DNA of 64,000 bases from Oligoflexia bacterium. Its GTDB lineage: Bacteria; Bdellovibrionota; Bacteriovoracia; Bacteriovoracales; Bacteriovoracaceae. Positions 55,079 to 62,574 of this stretch are shown here, piece by piece; the first letter of the stretch is position 1, and every line of letters starts with the position of its first letter. The stretch covers positions 62,001-126,000 of the forward strand of contig JADFZW010000011.1 of assembly GCA_015232355.1 (NCBI GenBank), in the 5' to 3' direction. The translations under genes and the position numbers were made by a program. The notes beneath the pieces were generated by a model. That model was not told where the DNA came from and ran no database searches. It saw only the letters and a program-made list of their open reading frames with translations.

Positions 55079-57085
55079 TTGGGTGCATTATTAAAGGAAA
55101 AAGAAAAGGATAAAGAAAAAAATACAAAGTATGCCAAGATATCAGCAATTAATGGCAAACATCCATTTCAGCAAGTATTTGCTCCTGGTGAAGGTTATAT
55201 AAATTACTCTGTAAGAAGCAAAAAAAATGGTAATGTATTATTTTTTAATTTTGTTTTGGCCAAAGAAATAGGACTTATAGAAAAAGATCACCCTCATCAA
55301 CTCAATCCCGAACTAGAACAAACACTTCTAGATGCTTTCGCCATTACCATAATAAATGAATATGATATAATTCATAAGGTGCATATTCCAGCAAATGAAA
55401 TTCACCCGAATCCCTATATGGCCACTCGTTATTTGCAATTACAACATCCAAACAAGAAGGGCAAAACATCTGGAGATGGTCGTTCGATTTGGAATGGTGT
55501 TATTGAAAGTAATGGAAAAATTTATGATGTCTCCAGTTGTGGAACTGGTGCCACTAGTTTAAGTCCAGCTTCGGCGATAAAAAAAACATTTTTTAAAACA
55601 GGAGATCCTAATGTCTCCTATGGATGTGGATGTGCGGATAGTATTGATGGTTATGGAGCTGCTGTTTTAAGTGAGATATTTAATGGTAATAAAATTGGAA
55701 CTGAACGAACTTTAGCGATTATCAATTTTAATAAACAATTTTCTATAAATGTAAGGGTAGGAGAGAATTTGATTAGACCCTCTCATTTTTTTGTTCATCT
55801 AAAGCAAAATAATTTAATGGCATCAAAAAAAATTACAGATTATTACATTGATCGTGAGATTAAAAATGGAAATTATCCAAAGTTATCAAATTACAATCAA
55901 CGATACCAATATTTCTTAGAGCAAACTGTAAAAACATTTTCATCTATGGCGGCCAAATTTGAGAGTGAATATATCTTTTGTTGGCTTGATTGGGATGGAG
56001 ACAATATATTAACTAATGGAGGGATAATTGACTTTGGATCTGTTAGGCAATTTGGACTTTTTCATCATAAGTATCGCTATGATGATGTAGATCGTTTTTC
56101 TACTACTATTTTAGAGCAAAAACAAAAAGCAAGATATATAGTGCAAACATTTATTCAATTAATTGATTTTATCAAGAGTGGACATAAAAAAAATATTAAA
56201 AAGTTTGCTAAACACTATCTTTTAAAATCATTTGATCGAATGTATGAGGAAAAGAAAAAAGAGCTGTTACTAAAAAAAATTGGATTAAACAATTCTCAAA
56301 CTAGAATCATGCTAAAAAATCATCGTCGTATAATAGAAAAATTTCAAGAAAGCTTTTGTTATTTTGAAAAACAAGTGGGAGTAAAGGGATCGATAAAAGT
56401 TGAAGATGGTATTAATCATAATGCTATTTTTTGCATGCGAGATTTGCTTAGAGAATTACCCAAAAGATATTCTCAATTTAATAATAATAATAATAGCATA
56501 AAAACAATTAGTGCTAATCTTTTATTAAAGATTATGCGCTCAAGTTATGCTAGCAATAAAGATATGCAAATGACTCCTTATCGTTTATATCATGCTCATA
56601 GATTGCAAAGATATTATATAGAAATATTAAAAATATTATGTAAGTTGAAACATAACGATGTCAAAAAGATATTAAGTGAAATTATTGATAGAAGTAGCAT
56701 GATAAATAAAATTGATCGTACCACTGGAAATGGTATTATCTATGTAACAGAGGAGATGATTAAAACCAGTAAGCACTTAAGTTTTGGTGAATTTCATAAA
56801 GTAACTGAGGAGTTTATTGCAAATCAAATCATAGAAAAAAACAAGATTAATTTTTTAAATGAATCTGATACAAACGTTGATCTTGAATCTGCATTTAGTA
56901 ATCTTAATGAAATTACTGCTAATCGTGATGTTCTTAAAACATCAACATTTGGTGATAAAAAGTTTAAAGTCATTCAAGTAAGTGAAAAGCATAAGGATAA
57001 AAAGAAAGATCATTCATCTTTTTATATGATAAAAGTGATTAAGAAGCTTTTAAGAATTGTTCATGATAATCGAGATAGCTTATAA
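55079..57085 (+). CDS. Divergent SelO/YdiU-family protein (predicted protein AMPylase)
   Basis: A 668-residue protein, much longer than E. coli YdiU (478). A SelO-type pseudokinase core is visible: GDGRSIWNGVI, SCGTGATSLSPASAI, then INVRVGENLIRPSHFFVHL (about 224-242), and the catalytic segment DWDGDNILTNGGIIDFGSVRQFG. In it D308, N309 and D318 match the Asp-Asn and Asp, 9 residues apart, that bind metal and catalyse AMP transfer in SelO. The last 250 residues are extra. SelO moves AMP from ATP to proteins under redox stress. The start is a TTG at 55079: a stop lies four codons upstream and the next ATG is far inside the domain. Cytoplasmic. Confidence 0.75.
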   Translation: MGALLKEKEKDKEKNTKYAKISAINGKHPFQQVFAPGEGYINYSVRSKKNGNVLFFNFVLAKEIGLIEKDHPHQLNPELEQTLLDAFAITIINEYDIIHKVHIPANEIHPNPYMATRYLQLQHPNKKGKTSGDGRSIWNGVIESNGKIYDVSSCGTGATSLSPASAIKKTFFKTGDPNVSYGCGCADSIDGYGAAVLSEIFNGNKIGTERTLAIINFNKQFSINVRVGENLIRPSHFFVHLKQNNLMASKKITDYYIDREIKNGNYPKLSNYNQRYQYFLEQTVKTFSSMAAKFESEYIFCWLDWDGDNILTNGGIIDFGSVRQFGLFHHKYRYDDVDRFSTTILEQKQKARYIVQTFIQLIDFIKSGHKKNIKKFAKHYLLKSFDRMYEEKKKELLLKKIGLNNSQTRIMLKNHRRIIEKFQESFCYFEKQVGVKGSIKVEDGINHNAIFCMRDLLRELPKRYSQFNNNNNSIKTISANLLLKIMRSSYASNKDMQMTPYRLYHAHRLQRYYIEILKILCKLKHNDVKKILSEIIDRSSMINKIDRTTGNGIIYVTEEMIKTSKHLSFGEFHKVTEEFIANQIIEKNKINFLNESDTNVDLESAFSNLNEITANRDVLKTSTFGDKKFKVIQVSEKHKDKKKDHSSFYMIKVIKKLLRIVHDNRDSL

Positions 57086-57110
57086 GGGTCCTACGCAGAA
57101 ATTTAAGCGC

Positions 57111-57893
57111 CTATTTTACGATTTGATTTAAAATAAGTTGCATTTTTTCAGGAGTGATAAAGTTTGCCTCAGATGCCTTTTTAATAAATAGATCTAATTC
57201 GTGCTTATCACCTTGTAAGGATTTTTTGTAGGCATTTAATGCTGTATTAAGATCTACACCCAAAAGCTCTTTAGAAAATGCTCTAACATCTTCATCTGTC
57301 ATGGCCCGTCTCTTTTCCAATTTATTCCATTGCAATACTAGTTTAGCAATTTGAGCAGAACGTTCTTCACTTAAACCAAAATCCGCTGCCAATCCTTCTC
57401 TTACATTTGCAATTTTCATTTCATCCTTAAGAGCACCAATTTTTTCTAAATCTTTTGTTGATGGACTGGTATCTTCGAAGATCCATTCAATATTAAATCG
57501 ATCAGTAAATGTCCCATCTTGATTGTTAAACAAATTATCTATCACACCCTTTTCGCCAGCATTTTTTATAAAAGCATCATAAGTCATTCCTTGAGTATAT
57601 TTGTTTAAATCATAAGCATTATACAGACCTGAATGTTCATCTTTAACAACAATATAATTGTTAGTGGTATCTGAAATTCCATGAATTTTTTTAAGGTAAA
57701 ACATCTCTTCTACATTAGATCTTTCATTGTAACGATTTAATTCATCCACAAATTTTTTTGCTAGATTAAGTCGATCTAATGGAGACGGTATTATATTTGA
57801 ATTATCACCGGGGTCACAAGAAATAAAAAGTAAAACTCCAATCAGAACAAAGAAACATCCATATTTTTTAATCATAAGCATAACTTTTTTCAT
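57111..57893 (-). CDS. Lipoprotein of unknown function
   Basis: A 260-residue lipoprotein with signal GCFFVLIGVLLFISC and lipidated Cys at about residue 26, followed by DPGDNSN. Asp directly after the Cys is the classic signal for staying in the inner membrane in E. coli; whether this rule holds here is unknown. The mature part is mostly helical with no cysteine and no recognised domain (for example IVVKDEHSGLYNAYDLNKYT and LGLSEERSAQIAKLVLQWNKL-like helices). It converges on the SelO-like gene with 25 bp between the stops. GGATT precedes the ATG weakly. Confidence 0.75.
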   Translation of the reverse strand: MKKVMLMIKKYGCFFVLIGVLLFISCDPGDNSNIIPSPLDRLNLAKKFVDELNRYNERSNVEEMFYLKKIHGISDTTNNYIVVKDEHSGLYNAYDLNKYTQGMTYDAFIKNAGEKGVIDNLFNNQDGTFTDRFNIEWIFEDTSPSTKDLEKIGALKDEMKIANVREGLAADFGLSEERSAQIAKLVLQWNKLEKRRAMTDEDVRAFSKELLGVDLNTALNAYKKSLQGDKHELDLFIKKASEANFITPEKMQLILNQIVK

Positions 57894-58032
57894 TAGATAA
57901 AAATCCTTTGTTAATAATTATTATATCGATAGAACTAGTAAGTTTATTATGTTTATTATATTTTTTATAGGAACTTATTAAATAATTCAATACTTTTTAT
58001 TTACTTAATTTAAAGATAAAAAGTAGCATAAT

Positions 58033-58056
58033 GTTAACGGTAACGTTAACGTTAAT
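58033..58056. repeat. GTTAACG hexamer-type repeat/palindrome before lgt
   Basis: TAACGTTAACGTTA at 58041-58054 is a perfect 14-bp palindrome, preceded by a related GTTAACG unit. It lies 25-45 bp before the lgt start, in the right place for an operator or for the promoter region. Confidence 0.5.
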
Positions 58057-58078
58057 GTAAAAATTAAAAAGGATTGTG

Positions 58079-58876
58079 GTGATAATTATGTATCCTATCT
58101 TGATGAAAATAGGTCCAATAACAATTCATGGATATGGAAGTTTTTTGGCCTTAGGTTTTTTTTTATGCATGCTCCTTGCTCTGAGGGATAATAAAAAATA
58201 CAATTTGAATTACAATGATCAAATGCTTAGAAATCTTTTTTTATGGATTGTGATTGCATCTGCCATTGGGGCCAGATTGTTTCATGTGTTAATCGAAAAA
58301 CCATCATTCTACTTTGATAATCCTATGGCCATAATTAAAGTGTGGGATAATGGAGGTGTAACATTTTATGGAGGATTTATTGCGGCCATAATTGGCTCAT
58401 ATCTTTATTGTCGTAAACATAAATGGAGTATGTTTTTATTATCTGATTATCTAATTGTATATGTACCGCTTGGACAAACATTTGCAAGAATTGGATGTTT
58501 CTTATCTGGATGTTGTTACGGTATACCTACTAATTTACCTTGGGGGATAGCTATTCATAATCCTGCAAGTTCAACACTGCCATTGCACGTTTCACTACAT
58601 CCAACACAACTATATCAGGCATTTTGGAATTTATTAACTTTTATTATAATTTATCGAAATGCTTTTAATAAAGAAAAGAGAACACCTGGAGATAATATTA
58701 TATTATTTGGATTAATATATCCCATAGGCAGGATTGTAATTGAATTTTTTCGTGGAGATGAGGTCAGAGGATATGTAATTTCTAATCTACTTACGGTCGG
58801 TCAATTTATTAGTTTGATAATACTTATATGTGCCGGCCGACTTTTTTTTTCAAAAAAAAGTCGGCCGGCACATTAA
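58079..58876 (+). CDS. lgt: Prolipoprotein diacylglyceryl transferase
   Basis: Seven-helix inner-membrane enzyme that moves diacylglyceryl from phosphatidylglycerol to the lipobox Cys of prelipoproteins, the first step for the lipoproteins found in this window. Family features: MYPILMKIGPITIHGYG at the start, GARLFHVL, GGVTFYGGFIAAIIG, the signature region QTFARIGCFLSGCCYG (usually GRIGNFINGELxG) and LHPTQLYQ. The Cys-rich signature is a divergence seen in some Lgt paralogues. The start is uncertain: GTG at 58079 has AAGGA 5 bases upstream, while ATG at 58088 gives the usual MYP beginning. The last codons are encoded within a terminator hairpin. Confidence 0.88.
   Translation: MIIMYPILMKIGPITIHGYGSFLALGFFLCMLLALRDNKKYNLNYNDQMLRNLFLWIVIASAIGARLFHVLIEKPSFYFDNPMAIIKVWDNGGVTFYGGFIAAIIGSYLYCRKHKWSMFLLSDYLIVYVPLGQTFARIGCFLSGCCYGIPTNLPWGIAIHNPASSTLPLHVSLHPTQLYQAFWNLLTFIIIYRNAFNKEKRTPGDNIILFGLIYPIGRIVIEFFRGDEVRGYVISNLLTVGQFISLIILICAGRLFFSKKSRPAH
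58828..58873. terminator. Bidirectional terminator overlapping the lgt 3' end
   Basis: A perfect 22-bp inverted repeat (58828-58849 and 58852-58873) with a 2-base centre. The GC block GTGCCGGCCGAC is followed by eight T, then A in mirror image, so each strand reads a GC stem flanked by A and T runs. It sits between the convergent lgt and chemoreceptor genes and can stop transcription both ways. It also encodes the last residues of Lgt. Confidence 0.9.
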
Positions 58877-60784
58877 TCATCCAATTTTAAATTGAGATAA
58901 TTCGTGATTAACCTCTTTTGCTTGACTAGCTAAATTATCTGATAGTTTAATGAACTTTTGAATATGTTCTCTTTGTTGAGCACTATCTTTACAGCTCTCT
59001 TCAAGAGCAATTGCCAATTGGCTAATACATAAAGAAATATCATTTAATTTTTTTTCTGTATTTGATATAAGATCAACACCTTCATTAACTTTTTGAAGTG
59101 ATGATTTTACTAGATTAGTTATATCTTGAGTAAGATAATTACTTTTAAGTGCTAGTTCTTTAATTTCTAGAGCAATCACCGCAAATCCTCTACCATGTTC
59201 ACCGGCCTTCGCTGATTCAATAGAGGCATTTATTGAAAGAATACCTATTTGTTGAGTAATTTCATTAATGGAGTTAATACTAAATGCTATTTGTTTTGAT
59301 GTCTGTTCAATATCAGAAATTGTCTTGGTTGTTTGAGACATTTTTCCAACTGTATCCTTAACTTGTTGTACTGTTTGTTTAATTTCATTGTTTGATTTTG
59401 ACATTGTATCCACAGATTGTGACAATGTTGATGATACTGAATCAGAGCCAGAAACAATTGTATCAGCAGCATTACTTAAGCTTAATCCAATATGATTCAT
59501 TTTAGTTAAATGACTTTGTAAAGAAATGTTTAATTGATTAAGAGATTTAGCAATAATGCCCATTTCATCAGTTCTAGATAAGGCATGCTTGGAAACTTTA
59601 ATCGAAAAATCTTTTTGAGACATTAAATCTAAATGTTGAGCAACTCGAATAATAGGTAAAGAAATAGTTTTAGCATTTTTTATGGAGTAAAATGTACCTA
59701 CTACTAATGCAAAAATAGTAAAAAAGATAATATAAAATCGCATTTGTCGTATGGGCCAATAGACTTCATCGAGATCCATTTCAGCTACTATTATCCATAT
59801 GTTACCATAAAGATCTATTTTAGAATATGAAGACATAACGTTTTTGTTATTATAATTTCTTGATTCTTTTACGATGGTTTTTGTGTCAATATTAGAATTT
59901 TCCAAGATATCTTTATAAGATGTGTTTTCAGTAATTTTTTTTCCAGCTGCAATTGTATTTTGTAACTTATAATCAACTTCATTAGAGGAAATATCTGTTC
60001 GTAAAAAACCATCAGCGGCAATGACAAATAATTCGCCTTTATTTCCAAGTCCTGTTTTGAAGTTAGAAATATTATTTATGATGTTCCAATCTAATTCTAT
60101 ATATAAGTATCCCATCCTATCATTTTTGGCATAAACATCACGATTATATTTTGAAAATATTGGAACAATAAGAAAAGATACAAGACGTTTTAATTTATCA
60201 GAATAAAATAAATCAACAAAATATATTTTATTATCATTATAATTTGCTTTGGAAATTGCTATTAAACCTGTTGATAGTGGACTTTCTTTATACTCACCTT
60301 TAAGTAAGTTTTTACCTAGCAAATAATCATGTCTGGCTTGAGCAATAATACTCCCATTACTTTGTATTATTCCAAAATTTTTAATTCCATACTGTTGTAT
60401 CATCTCATCAAAAATCTCTTTATGTTTATTATCTAAGTCGTTGTAATATTTCTGATTAAAATCTGTATCTTTGGAGAGATCTGTTCCGCTACCAATTACA
60501 CTATTTTCATACATGATAGCTGCATCTTGAATGAATTTACTAGTGGCCATTGATTTAATGATATTTATTTGTGTTTCGAAAATATTTTTAATCTCAGTTG
60601 CTTTACTTTGCCCTAAAGCAGATAAACTTTCTTCTTTGGTTGTTTTAAGTGCATTGAATGCTAGAAAATAACTTATAACTCCAATGGTGATACAACAAAT
60701 TAGTGAAAAAATTGAAAAAAGAAAGATCAATCTATTTTTAAAATTTAATTTATTTAACCATGCTTGGATATCAAATATAATCAT
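58877..60784 (-). CDS. Methyl-accepting chemotaxis protein with double Cache sensor
   Basis: Chemoreceptor of 635 residues: TM1 about 17-38, a large periplasmic region (about 40-345) of dCache type (GIIQSNGSIIAQARHDYLLG, FVIAADGFLRTD, GNIWIIVAEMDLDEVY), TM2 about 347-367, then a HAMP-like part with ISLPIIRVAQHLDLMSQKDFSIKV. The signalling tip is SINASIESAKAGEHGRGFAVIALEI. dCache domains sense amino acids, amines or other small ligands outside the cell; the ligand is unknown. The tip differs from the receptor at 17574, mainly in IES for IEA. Its stop is next to the shared terminator. A weak sigma28-like site lies 55-82 bases upstream. Confidence 0.93.
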   Translation of the reverse strand: MIIFDIQAWLNKLNFKNRLIFLFSIFSLICCITIGVISYFLAFNALKTTKEESLSALGQSKATEIKNIFETQINIIKSMATSKFIQDAAIMYENSVIGSGTDLSKDTDFNQKYYNDLDNKHKEIFDEMIQQYGIKNFGIIQSNGSIIAQARHDYLLGKNLLKGEYKESPLSTGLIAISKANYNDNKIYFVDLFYSDKLKRLVSFLIVPIFSKYNRDVYAKNDRMGYLYIELDWNIINNISNFKTGLGNKGELFVIAADGFLRTDISSNEVDYKLQNTIAAGKKITENTSYKDILENSNIDTKTIVKESRNYNNKNVMSSYSKIDLYGNIWIIVAEMDLDEVYWPIRQMRFYIIFFTIFALVVGTFYSIKNAKTISLPIIRVAQHLDLMSQKDFSIKVSKHALSRTDEMGIIAKSLNQLNISLQSHLTKMNHIGLSLSNAADTIVSGSDSVSSTLSQSVDTMSKSNNEIKQTVQQVKDTVGKMSQTTKTISDIEQTSKQIAFSINSINEITQQIGILSINASIESAKAGEHGRGFAVIALEIKELALKSNYLTQDITNLVKSSLQKVNEGVDLISNTEKKLNDISLCISQLAIALEESCKDSAQQREHIQKFIKLSDNLASQAKEVNHELSQFKIG

Positions 60785-61055
60785 TTTATTTCATTCCCTG
60801 AAAAATATCACGTTTGTATTTTGTTAATATCACCAATGTTTACGGATTTTTTAAAGAAATACTTAAGATGAATTCATCTATGTTTGCCAACTTTTTTGCA
60901 AAAAATACGTCTGCCTGTAAATATAGTGCGAGGTAGTGCACGCGGTTGTAGTTCTAGTTCTATAGTTTTTATTTACCCTTAGTTGTTGAGTATGGATATT
61001 GTTAATAATAAAAAATAATAAATATGTTTTATAAAAAATTAAGGTTATATTCTTG

Positions 61056-61433
61056 CTATAAATTTAATAGATATATTTCTGCTTCCTCAATATCTTTTGT
61101 CGCCTTAATATCAACTTTTGTTAACAATTTTATTCCAGTTAAAACCACTTGCATGGCCCCATACATCCCAACTATGGAAACGCCTTTAATTTTTTTGTAT
61201 ATATTCATTGATAAATCTTTGATCAAAGTAGCAACTTCCAAATTTACTGAAGTTCCTTGAACATCAAAGATTACTAGGAGCGAATGTTCTGGATAAGACT
61301 CAAGCATTTTTCCTACCTCAATAAATATTTCTCTTGCTATTATCATATCCGCTTTGCTAGTAGTTAAATCTTTAAAAACAATATAAAAAATTTCTTTATT
61401 GTTAATATGACTTCTTTTATAAATTCTTTCCAT
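61056..61433 (-). CDS. STAS/SpoIIAA-like small protein
   Basis: A 125-residue cytoplasmic protein with the alternating strand-helix pattern of SpoIIAA-like STAS domains: EIFYIVFKDLTTSKADMI, SLLVIFDVQGTSVNLEVATLIKDL, KGVSIVGMYGAMQVVLTGI. Such domains bind partner proteins or small lipophilic ligands and often work near chemoreceptors or phosphatases. The short Ser/Thr phosphorylation motif of true SpoIIAA (DSSG) is not present; DVQGTS takes its place. It lies between a chemoreceptor and cheY. GAGGAA precedes the ATG. Function in detail unknown. Confidence 0.7.
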   Translation of the reverse strand: MERIYKRSHINNKEIFYIVFKDLTTSKADMIIAREIFIEVGKMLESYPEHSLLVIFDVQGTSVNLEVATLIKDLSMNIYKKIKGVSIVGMYGAMQVVLTGIKLLTKVDIKATKDIEEAEIYLLNL

Positions 61434-61527
61434 AATAATTATTCCTCAATCATCCAAGTTGTTAACCTGATTATAGAATGCTTTAAATAATTTAAATAAT
61501 CTAACTTTATTGGGAAGAAAAAAAATT

Positions 61528-61698
61528 CATCATGAATTAGAAAAGGACCTATTAGAGCAAATTGCTTGGTTAAGCAATTAAAGTGCTGATCATGCTTCAA
61601 TAGGTGATATATTATCTCAACTACGTAAAAAAATAATTCCAGATTTTAATATAAATGCATTGGATGAATTAATCTTATCTGATGAAAAGCTTAAATAA
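61528..61698 (+). pseudogene. Remnant of a small coding gene with an in-frame stop
   Basis: Read from 61528 the plus strand gives HHELEKDLLEQIAWLSN, a TAA at 61579-61581, then SADHASIGDILSQLRKKII and a further stretch to a TAA at 61696-61698. Codon use is protein-like on both sides of the stop, but no proper start is seen. It may be a decayed small regulator. The rest of the 61434-61871 gap holds a sigma28-type promoter and AT-rich DNA. Confidence 0.35.
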
Positions 61699-61701
61699 TA
61701 T

Positions 61702-61729
61702 TAAATGAATAACTAAGAACTGCCGATAA
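61702..61729 (+). promoter_or_regulatory. Sigma28 (FliA)-type promoter before cheY
   Basis: TAAATGAA, 12 bases, then a perfect GCCGATAA at 61722-61729, against TAAAGTTT-N11-GCCGATAA. It would give cheY a leader of about 135 bases. Confidence 0.6.
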
Positions 61730-61871
61730 TAAATGATATAATATTCATATATTTTATATTTATAAAAATTGGGTTCTTTATACGATTGTAAAACTGTTAA
61801 TAGTTTGTCTCTCATTCGGTCTAGAGTTCAATTTTATTTATATACCTATATTTTTTTTAAGGAGATGTTGT

Positions 61872-62279
61872 ATGACTTTCAGACCTGACATGAAATTATT
61901 AGTAGTAGATGACATGAGTACCATGAGAAAAATCATTAAGAACATGCTAGGACAGCTTGGGTTCAAAAATATATCTGAGGCAGATAGTGGAAAAAAAGCA
62001 CTTGAAATAGTAGAATCTGCTCATAAATTAGGTAGTCCTTTTGAATTTATATTGTCGGATTGGAATATGCCTGAATTAAATGGTCTTGATTTTTTAAAGG
62101 CATTAAAAGCATCAGAAGCACATAAAAATATCGCTTTTTTGATGATCACTGCTGAAGCTGAACAGGGAAATGTTATTACAGCAGTTAAGTGTGGTGTTGA
62201 TAATTATGTTGTTAAACCATTTTCTCCACAGATTTTAAAAGAAAAGATAGAAAAAATATTTGCAAAGAGAGGATTGTGA
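61872..62279 (+). CDS. cheY: Chemotaxis response regulator CheY
   Basis: Single receiver domain of 135 residues. It begins DMKLLVVDDMSTMRKIIKNML, as in CheY proteins that bind the flagellar switch. Acidic pocket D13 and D14, phosphoacceptor D63 in ILSDWNMPELNGLDFL, and switch residues T93 (FLMITAE) and K115 (YVVKPFS). The match to the enterobacterial CheY pattern SDWNMPxMDGLELL is close. Phosphorylated CheY changes flagellar rotation. AAGGAG lies 8 bases before the ATG, a sigma28 promoter upstream and a hairpin terminator downstream, so it is a single-gene unit. Confidence 0.93.
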   Translation: MTFRPDMKLLVVDDMSTMRKIIKNMLGQLGFKNISEADSGKKALEIVESAHKLGSPFEFILSDWNMPELNGLDFLKALKASEAHKNIAFLMITAEAEQGNVITAVKCGVDNYVVKPFSPQILKEKIEKIFAKRGL

Positions 62280-62424
62280 CACAATTAGTTTACACAATAA
62301 CTTTTGTTTATCTTAAGTATTATTTATTTATCTAAAGATAAAAAATATTATTATTGATCATCAATAACTCTTAAATCTTTAAGAATATAAAGAATCGATA
62401 ACAATTATTGTTCATGCTAATAAC

Positions 62425-62460
62425 AACGACTAAGATTAGTAATCTTAGTCGTTTAATTTT
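62425..62460 (+). terminator. Rho-independent terminator after cheY
   Basis: AACGACTAAGATTA at 62425-62438 is mirrored perfectly by its complement at 62440-62453 around a single G (in practice a 12-bp stem with a 5-base loop), followed by TAATTTTT. The stem has A residues before it, so it may act in both directions. The rest of the gap 62280-62574 shows no gene. Confidence 0.7.
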
Positions 62461-62574
62461 TAAGGAAATGTACGATAATATTAACAACTATCATAGAAGA
62501 AAACAGAGTGAGTTTTAGGTCAATTTAAGAGTAAAAGGATTTTAAGAAAGATCAAATAAAAAAGGATAAAAAAT

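Noticed and set aside
61800-61835. A tRNA-like GGTCTAGAGTTCAA stretch before cheY
   Set aside because: No matching acceptor, D-arm or anticodon stem can be folded around it.
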